The notes beneath the pieces are model-generated. The model saw only the letters and a list, made by a program, of their open reading frames with translations. It was not told the origin of the DNA and did not search any database. From Saccharum officinarum (taxonomy: Eukaryota > Streptophyta > Magnoliopsida > Poales > Poaceae), in the NCBI GenBank assembly GCA_020631735.1, contig CM036209.1:1430743-1494742 (forward strand): 64,000 nucleotides of DNA. Reading direction: 5' to 3'. Within the stretch, counting starts at the first letter, position 1. Each line of letters opens with the position of its first letter. Positions 11,864 through 25,939 of the stretch are shown piece by piece. The position numbers and the translations under genes were made by a program.

Positions 11864-13149
11864 TAAAATGTCCTAATATAGCTAGAGGGGGTGAATAGCC
11901 TATTTAAAAATTTTACAAGGCACTAGAGCAAATGATTAGTATAACAAATGGCAAAAATTAAACTTGCTCTAGCTCTACAAGGGTTGGAAGCCACCTATCC
12001 AACAATTCTAGTTGCTATAATCTCTAGGCACATATGAAGCTAAGTTGCTACTCACTAAGAGCTCTCAAACTAGCTACACCAAAGAGCTCCACTAGATGAA
12101 CTTAAGCTACAAGGCAAGCTCTCAATTCTAGCTAAAGTAAAGAGCTTGCTACAACTAGTTTGTGAGAAAGTAATGAAGTGAGCAAGATGATTATACCGCC
12201 ACATCGAGGAGTGAACCAATCACAAGATGAATACTAATCAATTATCGGGAGAATACCAATCACACAAGAGACATAAGATTTTTCTCCCGAGGTTCACGTG
12301 CTTGCCGGCACATTAGTCCCCATTGTGTCGACCAATACTTGGTGGTTTGGCGGCTAAGAGATGTTGCACGAACCACATCCACACAATTGGACACTACAAG
12401 AACCTACCCACAAGTGAGGTAACTTAATGACACGAGCAATCCACTAGAGTTACCTTTCGGCTCTCCACCGGGGAAGGTACAAGACCTCTCACAATCATCG
12501 GAGCTGGCCACGAACAATCACCAACACATGCCGAAGCTCCTCCACTACTCCAAGCCATCTAGGTGGTGGCAACCACCAAGAGTAACAAGAAATCCGTAGT
12601 CATAACGATCCCCAAGTGCCACTAGATGCAATCGCTCAAGCAAATACACTTGGAATCACTCTCAATCTCACTATGATGATGAATCAATGATGGAGATGAG
12701 TGGGAGGTGTTTGCCTAGGCTCACAAGGATGTCAAGTATGTCCAAATGTCAAGAGAGTCATCCCCAAACCAGCCAAACACTACTTATAGAGCCCCTCAAA
12801 TGAATAGAGTTGTTAGGGTCAAGAGAAGGGGCTCTGCGCATCGACCAGACGCAGCGAACCCAAAGTCCGGTCGCTTGATTGCTGCCAAGTGTCCTCGCTT
12901 TGAATGACAAGCGTCGATCTCCAACGGCTAACTCTCGAGCGCGTGAATAGTTAAGTAATGATCGGACTCGCTGCTCGACCGACCGGACTCAAAACCACAT
13001 AGCATCAGATCGTTTCCAGAGAGGTTCCCAAGCCATTTTAAGTTGACCAGACACGTCAGGTCATAGACGACCTGATGCACCTCGAGTGTCTAGTCAAGTC
13101 TTATTCAACTCTGTGCGCGCCCGTGGAAGGCTGATGTCAACATACGTCA
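11864..13149 (-). mobile_element. Family B LTR, copy B2, cut by the assembly gap
   Basis: It begins with a degenerate family B end (GTCCTAATATAGCTAGAGG, then GGGTGAATAGCC) in the opposite orientation to B1 and B4. It contains the hairpin block at 12297-12312 and degenerate CCGGAC/GTCCGG motifs at 12840-13090. Its other end is lost in the N gap. Confidence 0.65.
12297..12312 (+). repeat. Hairpin motif of family B LTR (B2)
   Basis: Stem CGTGC, loop TTGCCG, stem GCACA (4 of 5 pairs), preceded by GAGGTTCA and followed by TTAGTCCCC. Confidence 0.6.
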
Positions 13150-13249
13150 NNNNNNNNNNNNNNNNNNNNNNNNNNNNNNNNNNNNNNNNNNNNNNNNNNN
13201 NNNNNNNNNNNNNNNNNNNNNNNNNNNNNNNNNNNNNNNNNNNNNNNNN
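13150..13249. other. Assembly gap of exactly 100 N
   Basis: One hundred Ns in a row, a conventional length for a gap of unknown size. The open frame drawn across it (13086-13295) is meaningless. Confidence 0.98.
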
Positions 13250-13468
13250 CTGTGACATGATTCAGCCAGAGGATATAAATCAAGCGGGCGGATGAGAGTT
13301 TCTTATGCCTTGTAAGTCACTGCAAACTCGCACTGCCAATCCTTAGATCATCAGAGAAATTTTCTGTGTTCAGTCAGGCAGACGAAAGTTTTACACAAAC
13401 AATTGAAGGAGTGACATAATATATATATTCGGTGTGTTCAAACCACAAAAGCAAAAAAAAAAAACAAT

Positions 13469-13903
13469 TCAGACATTGTTAGATGTGCGCTGGTATACCA
13501 TCGGGAGCTTGGATTTCTTGCCGTTCCATTGTAGCACTGAGCTTGGAACCAGACCCTCACCATCGCTGCCGTTGGGTGGCGACGAGCCATCACCGTCAGC
13601 GTTACCTCCGTCACGCAGGTCTGAACACCCGCGCCGCTTCCAGTCTTCCACGAAACCCCACGAGTCCACCGCCGATAACTCTGGTGGTCTGGACGTCTGG
13701 TCACTGCTGGAATAAAAGCCCGGTGAGAAATCAAGTGTGCCGGTCGTACCGTCTTCGCCGGCGGCAGCGACGAGAGAGGATGGGAAGAGCCATCGGTAGG
13801 GCCATGTCCCATCGGAAGAGAGGGAGGGATGGACGATGCGGGAGAGATGGCGGCAAAACACATCGTCGTAGCAGGACGCCAGGGCTGCCACGGCAGCTTC
13901 CGA
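13469..13903 (-). CDS. Hypothetical ORF, possible captured exon
   Basis: Read on the - strand from about 13903, the frame encodes EAAVAALASCYDDVFCRHL, then a low-repeat, mixed-composition stretch including SAVDSWGFVEDWKRRGCSDL and GKKSKLP, ending at a stop at 13469. Composition looks more protein-like than the other frames, but an in-frame TGA lies just upstream near 13905 and no start codon or family motif is visible. The block 13480-14100 is GC-rich within AT-rich DNA. It could be an exon of a host gene or a captured fragment. Low confidence. Confidence 0.25.
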   Translation of the reverse strand, partial: SEAAVAALASCYDDVFCRHLSRIVHPSLSSDGTWPYRWLFPSSLVAAAGEDGTTGTLDFSPGFYSSSDQTSRPPELSAVDSWGFVEDWKRRGCSDLRDGGNADGDGSSPPNGSDGEGLVPSSVLQWNGKKSKLPMVYQRTSNNV

Positions 13904-14140
13904 CGCCTTTCATGGGTGCTGGGAGACGGACAGGACGTCCGAGTCGAAGGTTTTCTTTTCGATTTTCGTTGGGTGCCGGACGAAGAGGGCAGGGTTGCGG
14001 GCTGAGCGGGGGAGCGTGGGGAAGAGACGGTTAGGTGCATGCCGTGCGTGGGGGAGAGATTGCGCGGTGCGGACGAAGTATGGCAGTGGGACGAAAACCG
14101 TTTTGGCAGACGGGACAGACACTTCGTTCTTCATATAGTA

Positions 14141-15649
14141 GAGATTAGTTTTCTGCCCACATAAAGAGAATCATATTGTGTAATGCCCTGCCAATTGTGA
14201 GGAGTCATTTTGTTCAATGTAAACGTCTGTTAAAAGTTGTTATGTAAACTTCTAAAGTTCTAATCACCTCCTTATCCTAGAAGTTGTGGTATACTACAAA
14301 TCAACTCACAACCACATTCAATATTTTAGTACTGGTTAATTTGTAGTATTGTTTTTCTGAAGGATACCACACTTTAGTTACAGGGTCAGATGCCCTAACA
14401 ATTGGTTCATGTCATCATGTGCATTCACTTATTTACTAAGTAATTCAGTATAGGGTTTCAGTGTTTATATCATTTAAACATAGGCTTGCTCCTAAATGTT
14501 CATGCCCTTAAGGCTTGAACCTCATATTCAACCTGCATAGGAATTGAGTACAACCAGTTACCAGGCCTAATTTTTGTGAATTGTGCTGAAGAAAAACACA
14601 AGAAGTTTAGAACTTCGATCTCAGTCTTTTCCTAGAAACATGAAAAGTAGTTAGCGCTAGTATTAGCTGCTCATGGCTGAGTCGGAATGACATAATCAAT
14701 TTCAGGCTCCTAAATGTTCTTGCAAGAATTCCAGAATGAGCTATGATTGATTGTTTCCAGATTGTTTTGCAATTCTCGTACTGGTAGATCCTCATCTTCA
14801 ACATAGATGTAATGACCACAACTTAGCATCAATTTTTACTGAGGTCAATACTGTATAGGTGTCATGTATGGGCGCTCCTATAGGCGCCGTCATGATGCAG
14901 GAGGGCTGCGGAGCGCGCGGCCAAGGCAGGTGCCACCGTCAGTAGCTAAGTTTAGAAAGATAGGACCTAGTTTCCTTTTGCATGCCTTAATTATAGGAGA
15001 GATTGCTTGGGCCATTGGCCATATATGCCGTGTAACAGACTTGGAGAGAATTAAGCAAGATCAATTATCCTAAAGTTGCTCCTCTCTCTCTAACTCTCTC
15101 AAGCCACCGGTGAGATCTCTCACGGTGAAGGCCTGGAGCGCGACTACGAGTTACGTAGCCGCGGTCCGGCGACGTTGGGCGTTGAGGCGCTTGACAATAG
15201 GAGAATCCCTTTACTATTTTAAAGCATGATGTTAAATGCATCTGTTGCTGATCTGAAGTTTACAATTCGCCCTTGTGTATTCCATAATTTTTCAAAAAAG
15301 ATAGTATGTACATCAGAATTAATTTGAAATATATGTACTTTATGGTCGAAAAGTGAAAAAAAAACATAGTGTGTCGGGGTCACCCACACGTAGAATATCA
15401 CTTAGAACAGTTGCCCAGGTGCAGCCATTGCTCTAGCAATGGCAGCCTGTCCCCAAATCAGGGATTAGGAAAATTGCCTAGGTGGATACACCGGAATAAT
15501 TCCATTTCTGATGGAAGATGTGTTTATTTTGTTGCAGTTTATCATATCAATAAATCGTTCAAATTTCAAAGTCTCAGCGACACAATTTGGCTCTGTTGTA
15601 ATAAGGGCCCGTTTGGCTCTGTTGTAATAGGCGTATTGGCTCTATTGTA
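14141..15649. other. Unassigned intergenic DNA
   Basis: No coding region is recognised. The 14860-15190 stretch, with its CTCTCTCTCTAACTCTCTC tract, resembles a retrotransposon leader or LTR end but cannot be assigned. Confidence 0.3.
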
Positions 15650-15651
15650 AT

Positions 15652-15824
15652 AAGGACCCATTTGGTGCGGTTTCTCCACGCGCGCTCCACGCCGTACTGA
15701 AAACGGCTCTGGCTCCGCACTTTACTTTTGCTGGCCAGAAGCACTTCTCTGCACGAGGGCGTTTGGTGCAGCTCCGCCTGCTCGGCATGCAGAGCCAGTG
15801 CAGGAGCGGCATCAAATGGGCCTT
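15652..15824. mobile_element. Small inverted-repeat element (MITE)
   Basis: It starts AAGGACCCATTTGGTGC and ends GCATCAAATGGGCCTT, imperfect inverted ends about 173 bp apart with no coding capacity. A related GGGCCCGTTTGGCTC lies just upstream at about 15607. The superfamily is not certain. Confidence 0.5.
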
Positions 15825-16279
15825 AAGTTCTTATCGGCGTGTGTTTGGTCAATCTGATGGCATCACACCAGTTTCCTGTATGTATTGCACCATTCTGTGT
15901 GTTCCTGACGTAGTGAATAAATGATGCAGAAGGGCAATATTAACTCAAAATAACCATGTCACCATAAACAGATTTTTACAGTCATGATTTGTCAATTGAT
16001 GGGAACTTTAAATTAACTCGAAATCCTTTTGTCCCGTTCACTTAGCTAATTACATGTTTGTGGATATTTTTTTAGAGAAGGTCTACTCCATTCCAATGTA
16101 GACCCCTGCAGCTTGGCATATTTATTTTCTTTTGTATTTCTATTGCAATGTGCACCATACGCATTTGATAAATATGTAAATTCACATGCACTTGTCATTA
16201 TATTTGTATCATTTGCATTTCATTTCACTTTCTATTACGATGCCAGTGTCTTACTATCTGTTTCAATTATTTTGTTCAG

Positions 16280-16719
16280 CAGAAAAATAAACAGAGTCGG
16301 CGCCAGAAGAAACTGAAAGCATATGATCTCTCGGCGCTGTCTGAGTTCCTCCCAGAACCAGCTGCACCAGAGCAGAAGACTGAAGCAAAGCTGAACTGCA
16401 AGTCAAGACAGACACTAGTGTAAATCCTCCCTTCTTCCTTGCTTCAGGTCGTCGTGTTTTCCAACTGTAATTTTGGGCTCTAAACCCTAATCTCTTGTCC
16501 AGGGTACGGGAGTCTGCTCGTCTTAAGGTTGTACTGGACAACCCGCAGTTCCAGCTTGACCCATTCGCTGCGATCCATCAGCACCTGCTAGCAACGCAGC
16601 CGCCTGCAGCTGCAAAGGACAGTGACGCAGGGAAGCAGGCGAAGGAGAAGGACTCCAAGGACAAGAAAAGGAGGAAGAAGAAGGGCGCATCGTCGAGCTC
16701 TCAAGCAATGGATATCTGA
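16280..16719 (+). CDS. SLX9-like ribosome biogenesis protein, last two exons only
   Basis: Two exons splice in frame: 16280-16419 (acceptor TTCAG, donor GT at 16420) and 16503-16719 (acceptor TCCAG at 16502, stop TGA). They encode RRQKKLKAYDLSALSEFLPE, then RESARLKVVLDNPQFQLDP, FAAIHQHLLATQPPA and a Lys-rich tail. I recognise these as the C-terminal half of plant SLX9-like proteins, nucleolar factors in small-subunit pre-rRNA processing and export. The N-terminal exons were not found between the N gap and 16280. They may be in the gap or further left, or the gene may be truncated. The reading frame itself is intact, with clean splice sites, so it may be a live gene. Confidence 0.6.
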
Positions 16720-16979
16720 TTTTGTTCGTTCAGCAGTAACTTGGTTCGACGTCGACTGCCCGTGTTCCATTAGATTAGAGGGAGCTTATCGAAGTTTGAT
16801 ATCAATGGTTGGCATAGTTTGCATTGGGTCCGAGTAGAGGTAGTTCTTTTTTCCCTCCCTCTTTGGGCGGCCTTTTGACTGATGTTTGCTGAATCAGTGC
16901 ATCAACATTTATCTGAGGTGACGATTTCCGAGCACAACAATTTATTTTTTTATTATGTAATATACCTGGCGACTGTGAG

Positions 16980-17098
16980 CCTGTTCATCCGGCTTATAAT
17001 CCGTCTTTTTCAGCTTGTTTTTTCAGTCGGAACAGTATTTTTCTTTTACAACAAATCAGCCAACAGTGTTTTTCAGCGGAGCATAGCCGAACAGGGCC
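16980..17098. mobile_element. hAT-type MITE
   Basis: Imperfect inverted ends GCCTGTTCATCCGGCT and AGCCGAACAGGGCC, about 120 bp, with the inner TCAGCCAACAGTGTTTTTC typical of common grass MITEs. It sits just behind the SLX9-like gene. Confidence 0.6.
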
Positions 17099-17236
17099 TG
17101 TTTCTGAAGACAGCTCAACTGTTGTAGAAAGCCTGGCAACAACCGCTCCTATTTCTCGGTGATTCCTGTCATCCTGTGACGATTTGGACGATAGGCTTTT
17201 GGGTAAAAGCCTGGTGTTCAGTTCCCGATTAATCTA

Positions 17237-17479
17237 GGGTGTGTTTAGTTGAGGAAAAGTGAGTGAAAAGCTACTGTAGCATCTTTCGTGGTTATTTGGC
17301 AAAATTTGTCCAACCATGGACTAACTAGGTTCAAAAGATTCGTCTTGACATTTACAAACAAACTATGCAATTAGTTTTTTTTTACCTATATTTAATGCTC
17401 CATGCATGCGTTTAAAGATTTGATGTGATGAGTGGAAGAGAAAATATTTTGGGTTTGCATGGGAAGTAAACGGGCCCTA
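17237..17479. mobile_element. Grass MITE, first of two copies
   Basis: It begins GGGTGTGTTTAGTT and ends AAACGGGCCC. The interior contains GCTACTGTAGCA, GATTCGTCTTG and TTAATGCTCCATGCATGCG. A second copy in the opposite orientation lies in HSP70 intron 1 (54691-54933). It is about 280 bp upstream of the LHT1-like promoter. Confidence 0.7.
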
Positions 17480-17633
17480 ACCGACGAAGTCCAAAACTGA
17501 CGAGGCCCAGGCCGCTCATTTCACGTACAGGAGGAATCCAATCCAATACTGAACGGCACGGCAGTTCGGTCGCCCCCACAAATAGGAGGAATCCAGTTAG
17601 GTTACTAGATACCTGGCGCTTCCGGGCCGTAGC

Positions 17634-17640
17634 TATATAT
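17634..17640 (+). promoter_or_regulatory. Candidate TATA box of the LHT1-like gene
   Basis: TATATAT lies about 120 bp upstream of the ATG at 17756, with a CT-rich leader (CTCTCCTCTCCTCCC) between them. Confidence 0.45.
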
Positions 17641-17755
17641 CTATCCACGGATCTCCCTACTCATCTAGAGTCAAGATCCCATATATTCTCCTTGTGGCCA
17701 ACCGATCGTCTCTCCTCTCCTCCCTTCGTGTCGTCGTCCATCGGAGATCGAGACG

Positions 17756-20454
<2,699 letters not shown>

Positions 20455-21126
20455 TCGATTATTCCATTGCCCAAGACTTTGTTAGTTAGCTAGCTAGATA
20501 AACATGAACAAGTAGCTAGGTTTAATATAATCGATCTACTTATCTGTGTCAAAAGGCTAGGATATTATATGCCATATGATGTGTGTGTTCAATTTGCATT
20601 AGATATGGATGGATGATGACACTCGGTTTAATTTGTGCTATGGCTAAGTCGATCTTGTTTAAGTTCTGATAGGATGGTGACTAATTTTGCCTTCGATCAT
20701 TTTCCAGATTTCAGGTGATACTGCCTGTGTTTGGGCTGATAATCATACTTGTAAATAATTCATCATTATTAACTAACCATGCGCTTGCATTGCACGGGGG
20801 AGATGTTGATAGATGACGAGCCTAAAATTGTACTGTGCTGACAATATGGACACGGGAAAACTGAATCTCACAAATGTGTTGCGTTGTTCGTCTTCCAGCT
20901 TGCTGGGGCCAAGCTGCCGGCGTTCACGAACGTGCTACCAAGTGGGCCACTTTTTATTGGGCTTCCAATATCCGGTTCTACTCCAATTATCTCTCATAGT
21001 CACGTATAGATATGTATGTATATCCTCCTAACCTCCTAGTCCTAGCTCACAAACGTAGGCATAACAAATAACCAGAAGGCACGTGTCTAATATAAATAAA
21101 AATAATCTTGTACATTATATTAAGAT
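20455..21126. other. 3' flank of the LHT1-like gene
   Basis: AT-rich 3' untranslated and intergenic sequence. No further gene is seen. Confidence 0.4.
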
Positions 21127-21405
21127 CTGGTTTGGTACTACTCTGCTTCATTAGTGGAGTGGTTTTTATTGGTTTCAGCTCCAGCGGTACGTGGTGGAGT
21201 TGAAGTTGTTTAAAAATACATTTGGTAAACGACTTCTCATAGTAAATAAGAGAGAGGAAGCTGGAAGAAACAAGTATTTTTAGCCTCATTCGGTACCCAC
21301 CCCTTGTGAAAGCGGGTTTTAAGGAGCTCCACTTAAGGAGTTGTTCTATTTCAACAAAAAAAACAATTCCTAAAGCTACTAGAAAAATTATGCCAAACAG
21401 GGGTA
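21127..21405. mobile_element. Probable MITE
   Basis: Ends CTGGTTTGGTAC and ATGCCAAACAGGGG form an imperfect inverted pair about 280 bp apart. The interior is rich in GAAGCTGG/GCTCCA motifs and has no coding capacity. Confidence 0.45.
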
Positions 21406-24006
21406 AGGCATTTCTTATCCTAAGAACCATGTTTATGCTAACAAAAAATGCTCTAATTCCACACTAGAATTAGAGCACTCAAGTCAAGCGGAGATCTGGT
21501 GCTATGTAAGACCCAAATTACTCCAACCACTACCAAGATCAATCATCGAATGAAAGGCTAAGCAACCAACACACACTACATCTAAGGTAGTGTTACAACT
21601 AAGGTATAAAAAGTAGAGAAGACAAGTTGATACTCAAATCTTGCAAAGAGAAGGATACAAGGACTATACCTGACCTTCGAAGATGCTTCGGGAACTTGGT
21701 CCAAGCCCTACTTGACTCTAACTCCCAAACTACTAGCCTACCTACTATTATTACTAGAGACAACACTTGGAGAGCTACTTCTGTTGTGTGTCTTGTGGAA
21801 TGACGGTAGGCCCTCTATTTATAGGAACTAGATGATATCCCACGCGTTGCTGCGAGGATTTTGTAGCGTTGTAGCTCAAAATATTAATAGAAAAAAATGA
21901 TTCATCTCTAGTAATTAAAACCTAACAAAAACTCGGTGTTTTAAACTCCTGTCAAGCAAATACGTACCTTGATAAAGAAAAAACACGTATATTGTATATA
22001 TTATATGAAAAAAGATGAAGGCATCTATCTACTCACGTGACTCGAAATAACACATTCTGCAGTTTCTTGGGTACTGGCTTCTTGGTCTCCAGTTTAAAAG
22101 AAGAAAGCACAGCACATCATTATCGTTCCAATACAGGAAATAAATATCTTTTATCTCACACTAAAACAAAACTGCCACTCCTATGAAAAAAATAAATAAA
22201 TTAAAAAAATCAGAAACGACATTACTCGCGTCGTCAGGCGTGGAACGGATGGCCTCTCATCCGCTCATCTTCCCCCACGGAGCGGCCGTTCCGCATCGGA
22301 CCTCTGCTGTCCGCGTGTCCACTCAGATCCTCTTTCTCGATTTTTCTTCCCCTTTGGGATGTCACGCTCATCGCGTGCATCGAGGCATTTCCTCCGCCTA
22401 GCTCAGGCCTCAGGCGAACAGCCGCCCGGGGCTGGGGACCGGGGCTCTACCGCCGGCAAGGGTGCGGGCGCAGGACGGGTGAAGCTTCGCAGGCATCACG
22501 CAGGCGAATGGGCGGGGCAACACGGCACCGCCGAGCGGGGCGGAACCCAGTGGAGGTCCATCTTCGGTGATCCTATGCACGAGACTCGCGACGGCCGAGG
22601 CAGAGCGCGGCATACGGCTGGGGACATCGCGACGGTTGAACTGGGAGAAGCCTGATAGAGGCGGCGTGATGCGGTGCGGCGCTGCTGAGTGAGGCAGGGC
22701 ATGGCCGAGCAGCCGAGGCAGAGCGGGGTGGCCGGCGATTGTAGCCGAGGCGGAGCCGTGTTTTTAAACTCGAGTGCGGCAATGATGGTTCGTTTTCTTC
22801 TGCCTGCATTTGCAATGGCAGTTTCTCGTGCTATAGGAATCGATAGTGCGCTACTGACAGTTTCCTGTGGGCTGTGGTAGAGGAATCCATCGTGGGAAGT
22901 GGATGTCGCCGGAAGGAGAAAGGCCAATACGGTGTTATGTTGTTGTGGGGATAGTGGATGTGGGCCATAGCGGTGTGATGTGGCTGGCTGTGCTTTCAGA
23001 AAATTCCTGCAGTGGGTTCCTATTGAGGTATAGTAGATAGGAGGCAGTGAGGCACACATAGAAGGAAGTTGAGGTGGTTTGCTGCCGAGGGGGAGGGATC
23101 ATCAGGCGACTAGCTATATGTCGGTCAACCCCTCTTACCTTTGATGTCACCATCGTTAGTTGGTTTGTTGATCAAAGGCCTAGGAAGTATGTCTAAGGCG
23201 GTGACACATGGTTTGAGTCGATTCATTCTAATAGGTGGGCCCATGAATCCATATGAGTTTCCATTTTCTCCCTTGGATCATAACCGACTTTGCACCACTA
23301 GCTAGGATCAATGCATGTTGTGTTTTTTTTGCATGTGGTCGAAGATGGGCTGGATTGGACCTTTGCCAGGTCAAGCGGTCACCCTATGGTTAGCCGACCT
23401 AGGGTTGGGCCTAAATCCCGACAACTTTCTCAAGTGGGATCTTACATTCAAATATTCTCCAAGTACATGTGGAACTTCTGCTAAAAAAAAGTAGATGTGG
23501 AACTATGCACATTGAAAAAAATGTGTCACTCCTTATTTTCGAGATGTTTGATGATTAGATATTATGATGTAGTGATTGTCAATAGCGTCCTCTTCCCACA
23601 TGGACGACCGTAAACACCCCCTCCTTCCCCACTTCTCCCTCTCTGACAACCCCGCCCCTGCTCGACCATGACACACGATAGCACCAAGGATGGCACATGT
23701 CAGGATATAGAGAAAAGGAGTCTAGTCGTGGATGTGAGAGAAAGGGGGAGGAAAGAAATAAAAAAATTGGCCTCAATAATGGGTGTGTCACTAGTCATAT
23801 AAATTTGAGGACTGGGATGTAGTGGCTAATGCTAGAACTGATGGTTCAATTTGAGGGCTCAAAAAATAGAGAGCCAAACAACCCTTCTTTAGAACTATTG
23901 CTATAGATACTCTTAGAGCCAGTTTGGCAGGAATATGGTTCCTTTAAAAACAAAACCAACTCTAGCGTAGGAGCACCTCATGATGGAGGTGAAGCATTTT
24001 GATATA
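21406..24006. other. Unassigned repeat-rich DNA with GC-rich island at about 22230-22880
   Basis: Overlapping ORFs on both strands in the GC-rich island have no recognisable motif and look like shadows of base composition. No gene is supported here. Confidence 0.4.
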
Positions 24007-25125
24007 GGGTTATTTGGATTGAAGCCATTGTAATTTTCAAGTTTTGGAAATTTGTCATTACAATTAAGGTAATTTGGAGATTTGCCATTATAATTGCTCA
24101 AGTACCTGATACTTGCCATTGTGGATGTATCCGGCGCCCTTGGGCCCATCTGCAGGTGCGTACCTCTACCGTATTTGCGTATGGACAGATTTACCCCTGT
24201 GGACAAGGTCTACCCATTTGGCTGCATCCTACCAGACCTGGCGCAAGGGGTTGCGGCGGCGGTGCAGGTGCAGCGGCCGTGGTAGGCGGGCGCAGGCTAG
24301 CGCAGCATGAGTTCTGACGGGCGCGAGGCGGCCGGCGTGCGCGGGCGTGAGTCGGCCGGTAGTGCTTGGGCGCGGGCACAGGTGCCAGGTGCCAGGCGGG
24401 AGCTGCGAACGTTGGTGCCGGGCCGCATGCTTGCTGGCCCTATCGTAGATCTCATCGGTGAACATGCTCTCGCTGCCCTCGCCTCGGCCAGCACGGCCAT
24501 GAAACTGTCATGGACCACGGGAACCGCGGTTTCGTACACGTGCTTGACGAACGTTAATGCCTGTGCGTCGTCCAACCGGAGGCCGTCGTCCCCATGTGGT
24601 TTCGTGTTGCGGCGACACACCGGGGTCTGCTGGTGTCCCTGCTACTGCGGCGGTGCGTATCAAGGCGTGGCCGTGGTCGCGGTCGTCCGCAACCCGGCAC
24701 AGTGCCGTCCGTCAACGGCATCATTATCCCCGGAGGAGTAGGCTGCTCAGACCACGCAGGCTCCCCTGCATGCGGCGGCCTCTGCTCGTAGGGCTCCCCT
24801 CGCTTGCACGCATCTGCGCTGCCAGCACCGCAGCACCCGACCGCACCTGCGCGCAGAGTTCGCCTGCCCTGCACCAACTGCGCCCGCCTACGCCACAGGT
24901 AAGAACGCCCGGTCGAGCTCGTCGAGAGGCCGAATCAAACATGTCCGAGTCGATACGCAAATACAGTAGAGTTACGGACTGCATGTGGGCCCAAGAATGC
25001 CAGGTACGTCGATAATGGCAAGAATCAGACACTTTAATAATTATAATGGCAAATCTCCAAATACCTGAATTGTAATGGCAAATCTCCAAAACCTGAAAAT
25101 TGTAATAGCTTCAATCAAATATCCC
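24007..25125. mobile_element. Mutator-like element with long inverted repeats, possible Pack-MULE
   Basis: The left end 24007-24120 and the right end 25014-25125 are long inverted repeats. Both read GGG-ATTTG-ATTGAAGC, then ATTTTCA, GGAGATTTGCCATTA and CTTGCCATT. The AT-rich ends enclose about 890 bp of GC-rich DNA with open frames on both strands, the structure of a MULE carrying captured host sequence. A - strand frame (24297-24620) has DDAQALTFVKHVYET, followed by DSFMAVLAEARAARA. This vaguely resembles the first helices of a SIN3-type paired amphipathic helix, but that is a weak guess. No 9-bp target duplication was found at these borders. Confidence 0.65.
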
Positions 25126-25237
25126 TTCTGCATTAGCACGTAAAAATTAGATGCAAAGGCATCTTTTCATGGTAGCGGGTCTAGTTGACCAAATGTGTAA
25201 TCTATTATAATTCGTTTCGCAGTTGTGCCCTCACCGA

Positions 25238-25480
25238 AACACTTTTTTAAAACAAAATTTAACATCGAAACACTTTTTTTTTAAAAAAACTAACACGTTT
25301 GGCCACGCCACCGTGCATGGCGTTACAATTGACTACTGCCGCGCCATGCATGGCGGCGGGGCAAGCCCGGTCACGTGGCCACCCGGGCCGCGTGGCTGGC
25401 CGACGTGGCAGGGCCTACCGCGTGGCTGGCCAACGTGGCGGGTCCTACCGCGCCACAGATCATGGCGCGGCAGGACCGAA
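25238..25480 (+). repeat. Left terminal inverted repeat of the large MULE
   Basis: It shares AACACGTTTGGCC, GCCACCGTGCATGGCGTT, TTGACTACTGCCGCGCCATG, CCCGGTCACGTGGCCACCCG and CAGATCATGGCGCG with the reverse complement of 39732-39946. Relative to the right copy it has an extra tandem copy of the roughly 30-bp unit containing CGCGTGGCTGGCC. Confidence 0.8.
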
Positions 25481-25939
25481 TAAAAACGTTGCCCGCGCCC
25501 TCGCTTGCTCGGTTCGAAACAGAACAGAGGGAGCGAGGGCGCTGTCTGCGTGCCGGTGAACGGCGGCCCAGCACCACCACGATGCGTCACTGCCACCGGA
25601 GCCCCCTCGCGCCTCCCCATCTCTCTCTCTTGCCGCACCTCGCTCCCCAACCCTCCGTCCCCGGCCTCCCAACCGTCTCTCAAGCTTGTAGTCTTCATTG
25701 TTGGTAATGAAGTTTGTAGTTGAATCGATAGATTGGTAGTGGTGTTGTTAGCCATGTTTAGTGCCTTAGAAATATACTAGGAGTAGAACCATATTTTCAT
25801 TTGGACCCACATTTATTACCATGTATTTGTTAAAGATAATTATGAATGGTGGATTATGACCATGTATTATGAATCACTAGAAGTCATTATAACCATGTAT
25901 TATGAATGGATTGTTAGATGGAATTATGTTAACTGGAGC

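Noticed and set aside
13086..13295. ORF spanning the gap
   Set aside because: Its middle is made of undetermined bases.
16113..16316. Hydrophobic ORF before the SLX9 exons
   Set aside because: It lies in an AT-rich intron and overlaps the acceptor and exon in a different frame.
22359..23059. Overlapping ORFs on both strands
   Set aside because: GC-rich shadows with no motif and no splice or start context.
24297..24620. Firm call of a SIN3 PAH-domain gene
   Set aside because: Only a short, weak resemblance to the first helices. The rest does not follow the domain, so it is left as a guess in the MULE entry.
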